This document shows positions 1-10,600 of a stretch of 64,000 nucleotides of DNA, piece by piece (the stretch's first letter is position 1; every line of letters starts with the position of its first letter). The DNA lies in NCBI GenBank assembly GCA_034440635.1, contig JAOTON010001129.1, positions 310,001 through 374,000 of the forward strand, written 5' to 3'. A model generated the notes under the pieces. The model did no database searches. It had not been told where the DNA came from and saw only the letters and a list, made by a program, of their open reading frames with translations. The DNA is from Lepas anatifera. Its lineage: Eukaryota; Arthropoda; Thecostraca; Lepadidae. The position numbers and the translations under genes are program-made.

Positions 1-725
1 CAGTCAGAGGTAAAACCCTGCCAGTCGGCCCGCCGTAAGTTCCACTGCGGCGTTCTCCTGCCCGGATGTGGGGTCTCAGACCAAAGCCAGATCGGGTAGT
101 GATCGCTGTTGCACGGATGCGAATGAGTTCGCCACTTAAAGCGGTCGGCTATTGAAGCTGAACAGAGAGATAGATCAACTGCCGATGCTGTTCCAGAAGG
201 CAATGAGATGTGTGTAGGGTGACCTGTGTTTAAAGTGCATATGTTAAAGCGGTGGATTATTTCCTCCAAGCGCCGGCCTCGCCTATTTGTGCGGGGGCAG
301 CCCCATGTTGTGTTATAAGCGTTGAAGTCACCTAATATTATATAATTTGCTGGCAACTGTTGTATTAAATTTGTGAGTTCATCGCCAGGAAAGTCCTCAC
401 CGGGAGGGAGATATAGGGATACGATGGTTGCTTTAAATTGTTGTAGGTCAACGGTCGCTGCTACAGCCTGTAGGCTTGTTCTCAAGCGGAACGGATGGGC
501 AGCGACGCTAAAATGGGCAAGCAGCGCTACTCCTCCATGAGCAATTGTTGTGGAATGAACGTCGTATCGAAATGTTTTATAGTATATTTGCTGGCAATGA
601 TGGTCATGTTTTAGCTTGGTCTCCTGTAAGGCAACTACTACAGGAGTTTTCTGTGCTAACAATGTTTGGAGTTCCGTGTGATTTGCCCTAAAACCTCTCA
701 TGTTCCACTGTAAAATAAACGTCAT
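1..725 (-). CDS. LINE ORF2 endonuclease domain, cut by the window edge
   Basis: Reading leftward from an ATG at 725, the frame is open to the window edge (about 241 codons). It begins MTFILQWNMRGFRANHTEL and contains ALQETKLKH and LGDFNAYNTTWGC, which are APE-type endonuclease motifs of non-LTR retrotransposons (the QET metal-ligand motif and the GDFN motif). A Ser-Asp-His-Tyr block near 100-110 fits the C-terminal catalytic SDH motif. In such elements the domain nicks target DNA for target-primed reverse transcription. It starts about 60 bp downstream of the stop of the Gag-like frame at 785, the usual ORF1-ORF2 arrangement. The reverse transcriptase should lie left of the window. It sits in the downstream part of the SART3 locus, in the same orientation as the gene. 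Whether the element is still complete cannot be judged. Confidence 0.8.
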   Translation of the reverse strand, partial: MTFILQWNMRGFRANHTELQTLLAQKTPVVVALQETKLKHDHHCQQIYYKTFRYDVHSTTIAHGGVALLAHFSVAAHPFRLRTSLQAVAATVDLQQFKATIVSLYLPPGEDFPGDELTNLIQQLPANYIILGDFNAYNTTWGCPRTNRRGRRLEEIIHRFNICTLNTGHPTHISLPSGTASAVDLSLCSASIADRFKWRTHSHPCNSDHYPIWLWSETPHPGRRTPQWNLRRADWQGFTSD

Positions 726-784
726 TAAGTAGAGTACGAGTAGGGTGTGTAAAAACTTTCCTAGATTGAAACCTCGGTCGTCTA

Positions 785-2753
785 TCATGTTTCCCAACTC
801 CTCCCGTCGAACATCTCTGGTTCTCTCCAGGCAGCGCGGGAGTTCCAGTTCCTTGCCTCACGTGGAGGGTTATTAGGGTCCCTTGGGGGCGAGCGTTTAG
901 CAAACACTGGCCTCTCTACCATGTATGCATCGCCTGTATACCCCGGCCTCCCGTCATCTTGGGGGATGGGCCTTCGTATGCGCTGTCTGAGGTCTCCCGA
1001 GTTCCTTAGATCTGCTTGAGCTGGCCCTAAATTCTCCATGGATTGGGCACGCTGAGTTTGATTGAGTTTGATTTGTTGTTTTGGTGTTTTTACAGTGACT
1101 CGAGGAATTGATAGTTCGAGGCCTTTGCTGGAGCGGAAAGAGTGCTCCGGACGCTGTTTTTGTGTTATTTTTGTTGTGTCCTCGCTACTTTTGGTATTTG
1201 TTGTTGGAGATGTGAGCTTACGTTTCTTGCTTTGTGTTACAGTACTAGAAGCGACTTCGGCTGCCTGTTGTGGGTGGACTCTTTGACGTATTGGTTTGTC
1301 ACTGGTCGGAGGGGGCATCAGGGCAGACCCATCCACTTCCTCCGGGGCTTGGCCCTCACCCTCATAGGGGTTTGCCTTTGTGCCTGCGGCCTCCTCAGGG
1401 GGAAGCGTAGGAGTGATGTGTTCCGTCATGGAAGACGGCACGACTGGGCGTTGGGGAGGTGGTGATAGAGTTGGGGAGGCTTCCCGAGCTCTCTTGCCGG
1501 AGGTTTCAGTTTGAGGGGGATCACGGCTGACTGTGCAGCTCTGGGAGGCTGACTCGGCACTGAGCGCTCGGAATTCTGACGGGTCCGTCCCCACTGCAGC
1601 GTCTCGGTACTGTGGTGGTGGTGATGACGTTTGCGTCGCTGCGTCGACTTTCTCCCCACAGCCCATCTGTTTGCAGCTGGAGTCATCTGGTTGACTGGGT
1701 AGGAACTTAGCAACCAACGCGAGGAACTGGCGGAGGGAGAGATTCATGAACTGACCGATGTTCGAATCCACGGTAAGTGCAGGACGGGTCTCAGTGATGG
1801 TTTCAGCTGGTGCGACACTGTGCTGGGATCCCACCAGGGCATCTCGGTAAGGAGAGTGGTCGGTAGAGGGCTTTGCCCGGGGTGTTACGGGTGTGGCCGC
1901 CGGCACTGGTTTTGGAGGAAGTGGGACTTTTCTTTTCTGGGTCTCCTTAGCCTCAGTCAGTTTAGGGCACAACCTGCTCCATCGCCTCCACATCCAGCAC
2001 ACTTGGGTTTCTCTACCTCGCACGATCTGGAGCTGTGACCTACCTCTGAGCATCTACCGCATCGTTCCCTACCTCTGCAGCTGCCAGCGATATGACCGAA
2101 TGACTGGCACCTGAAACACCTAATGGGGCTAGGAACAAAGGGACGAACCTTAATGGTCATCCAGCCCACTCGCACCTTCTCAGGTAGGGTAGTCCCTGAA
2201 AACACGAGCATGAACGTGCCGTTGTCCGTCCCCTGGCTTTCCCCTCTCCGCAGCATACGTTTGGCTTCTGACACGCCCTGATCTCTTAGGCCTGAAAGGA
2301 TCTCCTCCTCAGAGACATCGCGTAGGTCTTTGCAGCTGATCACGCCTCTGCAGCTGTTTTTGGTAGCATGCGGAGAGACCTTCACCGGTACAGACAGAGA
2401 CCTGCTGGGTGTCCGGATTTCTAGGGAGGAGGTTGAGAGCAGCTTCTTAGCATCGGGCTCACTTCCCATTTCAACCTCGACTCGCCCATTCGGGTGTCTG
2501 TAAGTCCGTTTTGGATGGAACTTTCGCAGGGCTTCATGGATCTGAAATGGATTCACCTTAACCGTTCTATCCTCGAAGTCAATGACGAGAGTCAAGGGGG
2601 TGGTCTGCTCTGGTCGAGTTCGTGCGGGGGTTCAGTTTCCGAGAGTTCCATCGCGGCGGCGACGTCGGTGGGTGGACAAGAGGTGGTCGGCGTCAATGCG
2701 GGGGTCGGAGTCCGTGCGGTCGATTCAGTGGGTGTACAAGTAGGAGAGGCCAT
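785..2753 (-). pseudogene. LINE ORF1 (Gag-like, CCHC zinc knuckles), frameshifted
   Basis: A Gag-like ORF1 of the LINE whose ORF2 follows at 725. An ATG at 2753 opens MASPTCTPTES and runs to a stop near 2,600, where a run of C residues shifts the frame. The next frame (about 2595-1960) carries a conserved basic domain and zinc knuckles with the pattern CFRCQSFGHIAGSC, then CGRCSEVGHSSRSC and a third partial knuckle. A second frame change near 1,970 leads into a long Pro/Ser/Thr-rich tail that ends EMFDGRSWET. Gag proteins of this type bind element RNA and package it with ORF2 protein. The same C-terminal decamer recurs at 15,490, so the two copies belong to one family. The tandem zinc knuckles, and the RNase H seen in a related copy at 16.5 kb, favour the I clade over Jockey. 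Confidence 0.82.
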
Positions 2754-3720
2754 GATGAGTCAGTTTACCTTCGGCCCCCCGGGTTGCCAGCTGTCAATAG
2801 CTGGGCCCAGGGGCTGGTACAGTGCCTACGGGGGCAGGTGCGGCCGTCTCAGAGGGGCGAGAGATACTCACACAACCCCTCCGATCAGAACGCACCCACC
2901 CCCTTGACGCCATCAGCCCAGTGGGCCGGCAGGGCCATGAGTCGGGACTAAGCAAAACGCGGCAGCCCTCACGCAGCGGAGACTGCGGTCCACCAGGCGC
3001 GCGCAACAGGCCAGGGTCTCGAAAAACGACGGTTTCCGAAACCCCGGCCCGCGTCACGCCCGGCAAGAACTATCACAGTCCCCACTGCGAAGGGCGCCGC
3101 GCCGCACGCCCGAAACATAATCCCCCCTGCCCAGCTGGACCGAGCGACAGTGCCCGTAGACACTGCCGCGTAGCTAGGCCGCCCGCGGCAGCCTACGGAC
3201 GGCTTACCCCCGGTTGGATCGAGATATCTGGGCCAAAGGGGGCGTGTTGGAGCCCTCGGGACTGACCCGCCCGAGGGGGACCTCAACCCCCCAGGATCCC
3301 GTCAACCTCGTCGCCGGGGCTCGAGATAGGCCTCGAGTAGGCGCCTTACACCCATAAAAAGGCCGAAGAAGGCAAATAACTGTGGAACCAATAACTGAAG
3401 CGTAAAAAGAGGAAAGGAACTAAAAATAATCAACAAAATAAGAAAACAAAAACAAACAGGAGCTACATACTGGGAGGTGCAGGACACAACTGACCCGATC
3501 CAATACGGTTACCGACCAGGTAACAGAGGGCCCGTAAGGTAGTCATCAGCACTACCGCAGACCTCATCACCAGAGCCGCCGACGACAGACGCCGACTCTA
3601 ACCGACCGAGATCGGAAGAGCCGGCGGCCGCCGGAGAGCCAGACATGACGTGTCCGCGGTGATGCGTCGACATGCCTCCAAGGGCTGACTGGGGCCCCGG
3701 GCGCGTCACTCCCCGTTGCT
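2754..3720. other. GC-rich stretch upstream of LINE ORF1, no gene seen
   Basis: The first part is CpG-rich and lies directly upstream of the ORF1 ATG, so it is a reasonable candidate for the LINE 5' untranslated region and internal promoter. No ORF with recognisable content was found on either strand. The boundary between the minus-strand LINE and the plus-strand RNase H remnant beginning after 3,762 is not resolved. Confidence 0.4.
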
Positions 3721-3762
3721 CCAATCTTTACTTGCCGGACGAATCCGGCAAGTGAAGATTGG
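3721..3762. repeat. near-perfect hairpin, 19-bp stem
   Basis: The two 19-nt arms (CCAATCTTTACTTGCCGGA and its complement) match at 18 of 19 positions around a CGAA loop. It lies just before the 5' truncation point of the plus-strand RNase H remnant. It could be a terminator-like or fold-back insertion scar; its role is unknown. Confidence 0.75.
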
Positions 3763-4413
3763 TCCCCTGAGGGGGCCGCAATCTGGGAACTACTCCGGAA
3801 CATAACCTCCTCCGGCCGTCGATTCCACCTGCAGTGGGTGCCGTCCCACTGCGGTCTGCGGGGGAACGAGCGCGCCGATCGCCTCGCTGCCGAGGCATCG
3901 CGACTCCCGCAGGCGGACGTCCCGCTGGGCGTGCGCACTATCTACCGCGCGGCAGCACGGACAGCGCGCGCCGAGTCGGTCCGCCGCTGGCCGGACGGCT
4001 GGTACCGGATGCTTATGGGCGACCGTCTGCCGCGTCCGGTGACGGGACTCGCGCGGAATGCGGCGGTTGACGTGCATCAGCTGCGGGCGGGCCATTGGTC
4101 CGGCTCGACAGCTTACCTTCACAGGATTGGGCGACACCCCTCCCGGCAGTGCACCCAGTGCAGCGACGCTCACTGCAGGGCCAGCTGATGCCGCCTCTGC
4201 CGGGAGGAACCGGACACCCCAGCCCGCACCCTGTGCCGATGTCCGGCCCTGATGGCGGTGCGCCATCGTATCCTCGGGAACATCCACCCGAGAGCCGAGG
4301 AGGTGCGCGGCGACGAATACGTCGCGGCCGTGGCGACGGCCGCCAGCTCCCTCCAGAGCCGGACGGCTACGCCTCCCTAGGGAGACCGGAGGGACCTAAC
4401 AACAACAACAACA
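3763..4413 (+). pseudogene. 5'-truncated LINE: RNase H domain, C-terminal zinc finger, (AAC)n tail
   Basis: The reading frame from about 3769 gives an RNase H C-terminal segment including WVPSHCGLRGNERADRLAAE, the PSHxGxxGNExAD signature of RNase H domains in I/R1/Tad-type LINEs. It then continues into a Cys/His cluster (CTQCSDAHC, CRLCREE, LCRCPALMAVRHRIL) typical of the C-terminus of such ORF2 proteins. A TGA at 4186-4188 interrupts the frame inside the zinc-finger region and the frame ends at 4378-4380. A short AAC repeat (4398-4413) forms the 3' tail. Everything upstream of RNase H is missing, as expected for 5'-truncated target-primed insertion. It lies opposite to SART3, about 80 bp downstream of the exon 14 donor. 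The sequence differs from the other LINE RNase H at 16.5 kb, so it is a separate family. Confidence 0.85.
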
Positions 4414-4492
4414 AGCTCGTATACAAGTCCACACGGGTCACCGCGCTTTGGGCTCATCCACAGCCAACCTCGCAGAGCCAGCGCCGCCTCAC

Positions 4493-4626
4493 CTGGTCCT
4501 CGAAGTCCACATAGGCCAGTCCCTTAGGGTGTCCGTTGCGGAACGTAACGAGCCGTACGTCGGCGACAGTGCCGAACTCGGCAAACTTGGTCCGCAGCTG
4601 CTCGGCCGTGGCGCTGAACGGCAGAC
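4493..4626 (-). CDS. SART3: SART3 exon 14: most of RRM2
   Basis: The acceptor is CTGTCCGCAG and the donor is CAG/GTGAGG. The 134-nt exon completes the Gly codon begun by exon 13 and encodes GLPFSATAEQLRTKF and RLVTF, then the RNP1 motif KGLAYVDF, ending at DFEDQ in phase 0. It corresponds to human SART3 RRM2 (GLPFS, KGLAYVEY). The remaining RRM2 beta strand must be in a later exon to the left, not recognised before the window edge. Confidence 0.93.
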
Positions 4627-7600
4627 CTGCGGACAGGGCGGAGCAGCGTCACCCCGGGGGGACAAACACGGAAACGACAATGGGATACGGGACAGCAGAC
4701 ACGGACACAGGACAGCAGACACGGGACACAGCGGCAGGAAAAAATTGGCAAGACATGACCTGACCTAAAGTCAGGCCACAGGTAGCGAAGGCCATAATGT
4801 GTATCATTCGAACCGCAATGAAATGTCAAACAAGATGACGTCCAAATAAACGCGCTATCGTAATTTTCTGAGAATTTATCGCATTTACGCCAGTTTTCCC
4901 AGCATTTCTAACGGAGAAATCATGGCTACTGCCGGATTCTAGGCCACTGATATGAAGAATCCCGTTACCAAAAATTGTTGCACCCAGTGACTTTATTACG
5001 TGATGTGAACATCAGATCCATAGATTGAATTAGCCTCTCCAGGAGCGCTTCAAAACACCTTTTTGCATGTTTTCACTTGACCTGGACTGGTGACCTGACC
5101 TGAAATTATCTGGACCTAAAACTTTCTTAGAAGTTGCAAAAAGACCAGGTGACAGGAATAAAAGGTACGGTAGCAATGCGCGCTGCCGCTTTTGGACACG
5201 GGGTGTCAGCGATAACAAACTTCGAGGAAGGGGGCGGGTAGAAGCGTCCATCCGTTCCAGCGCGTGTTAAGCACAGCTAATGTACACAGACATTGGCGCA
5301 GCGCCCGTGCCGCGTCGCCGTCGTCAGTAGAGCGCACCTTTGACGAACAGCTTGTTGCGCTCGCGGCCGGTACTGTACTTGAAGCCGGGGGCGGCGCCGG
5401 CGCGCCGCAGACGAGAGACGAAGCAGGGCCGGCCGTCCACCGGGCTCCGGTCCAGCTGCAGCGCAGCCTCCGCCGCCGCCTGCCGCCGCACACGTCTCAC
5501 AACGCTGCACCCCACACACGGCGGCCAGCCTCTGCTGCCTCATCGTAGGTCCTGCACACACGAGTGACAGAAACTTAACATGTTTTTATCTCAGAACCAA
5601 TGTAAAACCCCGAAAGAGAGCATGGTAATCCATAAACAAAAACAGCACTCACGATTGAGGCGAACTCCACGTAGGCGAATCCCTTGGAGCGTCCTTTGTA
5701 GTCCGTGACCAGTCTGATGTCGCAGATCTGGCCAGCAGGGTGCAGCAGCCTCCGCAGAGCCTGTCCGTTCGTGTTGAACGCCAGATTACTCACGAACACC
5801 GTCCGAGAGTCCTTCTCCGCGTCCCCGGTACCGCCAGTCTCCGCACCGGCTGCCGCACCGTCCGTGTAAAGCACAAGGCGCCGCGCCGCCCGTCTAAAGT
5901 ACAAGGCGCCGCGTCGCCCGTGTAAAGTACAAGGCACCGCGCCGCCCGTGTAAAGCACAAGGCACCGCACCGCCCGTACACGTAGCCGGCGCCGCCCGTG
6001 TAAAGTACAAGGCACCGCGCCGCCCGCGTAAAGTACAAGGCACCGCGCCGCCCGTGATAAGTACAAGGCACCGCGCCACCCGTGTAAAGCACAAGGCACC
6101 GCACCGCCCGTACACAGTAGCCGGCGCCGCCCGTGTAAAGTACAAGGCACCGCGCCGCCCGTGTAAAGCACAAGGCACCGCACCGCCCGTACACCGTAGC
6201 CGGCGCCGCCCGTGTAAAGTACAAGGCACCGCGCCGCCCGCGTAAAGTACAAGGCACCGCGCCGCCCGTGTAAAGTACAAGGCACCGCGCCGCCCGTGCA
6301 CAGTACAAGGCACCGCGCCGCCCGCGTAAAGTACAAGGCACCGCGCCGCCCGTGCACAGTACAAGGCACCGCGCCGCCCGTGTTAAGTACAAGGCATCGC
6401 GCCGCCCGTGTTAAGAACAAGGCACCGCGCCGTCCATGCACAGTACAAGGCATCGCGCCGCCCGTGTTAAGAACAAGGCACCGCGCCGTCCGTGCACAGT
6501 ACAAGGCACCGCGCCGCCCGCGTAATGTACAAGGCACCGCGCTGCCCGTGTAAAGTACAAGGCACCGCGCCGCCCGTGCACAGTACAAGGCACCGCGCCG
6601 CCCGTGCACAGTACAAGGCACCGCGCCGCCCGTGTAAAGTACAAGGCATCGCGCCGCCCGTGCACAGTACAAGGCACCGCGCCGCCCGTGCACAGTACAA
6701 GGCATCGCGCCGCCCGTGTTAAGAACAAGGCACCGCGCCGTCCGTGTAAGTACAAGGCACCACGCCGCCCGCGTAAAGTACAAGGCACCGCGCCGCCCGT
6801 GTAAAGTACAAGGCACCGCGCCGCCCGTGCACAGTACAAGGCACTGCGCCGCCCGTGCACAGTACAAGGCACCGCGCCGCCCGTGTAAAGTACAAGGCAT
6901 CGCGCCGCCCGTGCACAGTACAAGGCACCGTACCGCCCGTCTAAAGTACAAGGCATCGCGCCGCCCGTGTTAAGAACAAGGCACCGCGCCGCCCGTGTAA
7001 AGTACAAGGCATCGTGCCGCCCGTGTTAAGAACAAGGCACCGCGCCGTCCGTGCACAGTACAAGGCATCGCGCCGCCCGTGTTAAGAACAAGGCACCGCG
7101 CCGTCCGTGCACAGTACAAGGCACCGCGCCGCCCGTGTAAAGTACAAGGCATCGCGCCGCCCCAGTGTTCTAACGGAGCCAAAAGTGGGGACATAATTCA
7201 ATAACTCAGGAAGTATGAATCCCAGATCAATAATTTTGGTATCAATCGAAAGCTCTTTCCCCACAGATTATGTGGACAATATATGAATGTCAAGACCTGA
7301 CCACCGCGGGCATGACTGTCAAGTATTTGACCCTAGGTCAGTAACAAAAATAACTAGATTTATATATGATAATAAGGGGGCTTTGCATGGATGTTCTAGT
7401 TGATTTCCAGTCACTTCAAGTGTATACGCGCGATATGCTTGACATCGAAGACGTTATTTGACCCTCGCTTAACACACGCAGTGGAGGGGCCCTTTAGTGT
7501 CCCCACCTATTTTCCAAAGTAGTCAGAGAACTGTTCGCCGCCGGAACACGCTACCCGGCCACATTTGAGAGCATTTGTGGCGTCGATTGGTTAATAAATT

Positions 7601-10600
7601 TTGAAAATCGGTCAGTATTTTTCTTTATAGGCCTTCACAGTCAGATCTATATTTGGAGGCCGTCGCACTCGGGCGGTCGCACCAGTTCGCCTGCACTGTG
7701 GACCGGGTGGTGACGTCATAACGTCATATAATCAGGTTATATGTCAATATTAACCCGCATGGAAGTCAAGGTCAAGGTCAAAGGTCTCATGTCAAGGTCA
7801 TTGACCGCAGTATTCCGGTCAGGCATTACTCAGTATAACGTATGTTATGCTATGAATTTATGGTTAAGGCTACTCAGGGTCAGGGTCACCGGTCAAGTTC
7901 AAAGTTATTTTTCAAGGTCAAACCCTCATTTTCGCCCAAAGGCTGTTATAGTTCCGGTTATTTTGTATATAACCACCCCTCCCCCTTGGGTGCGCTACTG
8001 CATGTAACCATGAAGACGAAATTTATCACATTGAACTGTGATACGTTTGTTCATACACCAGCAAAATGGTATCAGATTCCTGCAGAATAAATACGCAACC
8101 GTGGCTTGGTCCATGACCGGACTAAATTTTTTTACGGAATTGGCGTTGCGTCGATCGCACAGAACGATTTTTCCAATGAGCCTGCCTCACGTTTTATGTC
8201 ACTGTGTGTACTTACTTGGTAAAGATCACTGAGCGGCTCGTTCTCTTTTTCAATGAAATTCCTAAGTCCAAATGCCGTATCAGCTATAATCAGGTTTACC
8301 CGCGTTTCTGCACTAATTCGCACCTCCATGTTTACAGCGTTCAGTTCGAATCTCAAGTGACGATAAAAGAACATGCGACAAGTGCGTGTGCCTGCTGTGA
8401 GACTCTATTCTCTGATGTTATTTGAAGTAACCTTTGCAAACAAGGAAGGGTTAATTTGTGTATCTCGGTTCTCACCCCATCGAGAGGTTGGACAATGGCC
8501 TGTGCAAATACTAGCTGCGATTCTACGAATGGCTACTGGGCATGCTAGTGTCCTGAGTCATCAATTGAAAGCTTGGTTTTCCCATGCTGTAACCATTGCA
8601 CTTTTTCACAATTATTGGGTGAAGACGTCAACGACAGTAGGTTAAGTCCAGGCGACAAGCGATTTCAACAAGTGCTCATTTAATTCATTGTAACCAATTC
8701 ACTGCACTTTCGCCGTGCCCCGGCCCACCCCTCTCCAAGCCTCCAGGCATATCTTGCCGACGGTCGCCGCCCCCGACCGACAGCGCGCGCGACATGCCCT
8801 TGTATAATATGTCGCCATCACAACTGTAGCAGCGTGACGCAGCTGAAACTTGCAGGGCAAGTAGACGAAACATCTTACCATAGTTAAAAAGTGGTCTCAG
8901 GGTGGGGAGGCGACGCAATTTTTTGTGTGCTTATCGACAATTAACATAGTCTCAAAATATATGGGAAATGTATCTGGTACATGTTTTGCTCTCCAGATAT
9001 AGTTCTATTGATCACTGGAGAAAACTGTTTGCAAAATCGGATTCTTCATGCTTTAAGCTTTCTAATGAACCCTGGTTTGTCTCATCTTGTACGTTTTCTT
9101 AGCCTACAAAAAGGCACCGAAAGTGAGCATTGATCTTGGCCTTTATCGTGTTGTGTGGCGAGAGATTCAAAGGCAACAGTTTGATGCCTTGTTGCGTCGA
9201 CTTCAAAGGCCTCACATTTTTTTGTTTGACATTTTCTGACACTCTGATCATTTTGCTACTAGTTGCAAACATCAAGATCAGTTTTAAAAATAGTCAAAAT
9301 TCGAATAATGTCCCCATTTTGGCCTCCCTTAGAACACTGTGCGCCCGTGCACAGTACAAGGCACCACACCGCCCGTGTAAAGTACAAGGCACCGCGCCGC
9401 CCGTGCACAGTACAAGGCACCGCGCCGCCCGTGCACAGTACAAGGCACCGCGCCGCCCGTGCACAGTACAAGGCACAGCGCACACCCGTGCACAGTACAA
9501 GGCACCGCGCCGCCCGTGCACAGTACCCGGCGCCGCCCCACCCGCTTCTCAGAGGAAGTATACCCCACATTTCGAATAGTTCTTTGCCAGGAAGATTTAA
9601 ACTAGCCCATCCGATTGATCTCAAACGTGGCCCTTTTCAAGCCAGAGCGAGATAAGCAATCACTCAGATAATTTTCCAAATAAAATTCGCCGTTCCGTTC
9701 GGCCTCAAGATAGACTGTGAGTCACGGCTTAACAAATTGAGATCCTATACTCTGAGTATTTGTATATGTATCTGAGTGTTTGCCCACGAATCGTGGTCAA
9801 TCCGTTTCTACATAATAATGACCAAAGCAGTCATTCTGGTCCGAAACTGCCAAGGTTCTCTGACCAATCCCATCCCGTCCAATCCGCCGACGGTTCCGGG
9901 GTCCGTTCAGACATCCCCTCCGCCGACGGTTCCGGGGTCCGTTAAGACATCCCGTCCAACCCGCCCATGGTTCCAGGGTCCGTTCAGACATCCCCTCCGC
10001 CGACGGTTCCGGGGTCCGTTCAGGCATATCCCCTCCGCCGACGGTTCCGGGGTCCGTTCAGACATCCCGTCCAACCCGCCCATGGTTCCAGGGTCCGTTC
10101 AGATATCCCGTCCGCCGACGCACTGCCACATAGAGGTTGTGGAAGGCTGTTTTAATGCAGTATTGAGTTAATGTTAAAACATGTTTGAGGTGGCCTTTTT
10201 GCCTGCAAAAGGACCATCTAAAACATAGCACTACGACAAAGCTCACCTTTCGTCTGTTGGCTGCTTGCGGATTGAGCTGCGAGTCTGGTCGATGGTTCGT
10301 CTTCTGGCGGCGCCGGTGCTTTGAAGCCCGGCGGGGGCGGGGGCGGCCGCTTGTAGCCGGGTGGGGGTGGGGGTGGGGGTGGGGGTTTAAAGCCTGGTGG
10401 GGGTGGGGGTTTAAATCCCGACGGTGGCAGCGGGACGGCGGCGGGGGCGGTGGGCTCCGGTCCCGGGACGGCGGCGGGGTGGTGGGCTCCGGTCCCGGGA
10501 CGGAAGCTGCGACATCGGCCGACGCCGCAGTGCGCAGAGCGGGGGCGAGCCGCGCCGGCTCTTCTTCACCCTCCTCACCCAGCTGCCGCAGACCAGGGGG

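Noticed and set aside
785..2753. Calling the Gag-EN element Jockey
   Set aside because: The related copy in intron 7 carries RNase H, which Jockey elements lack; an I-type assignment fits better.
5575..6951. 458-codon minus-strand ORF ending in an RRM-like sequence
   Set aside because: Most of it is the 28-bp satellite read through; only 5,653-5,849 is a real exon, bounded by an acceptor at 5,850.
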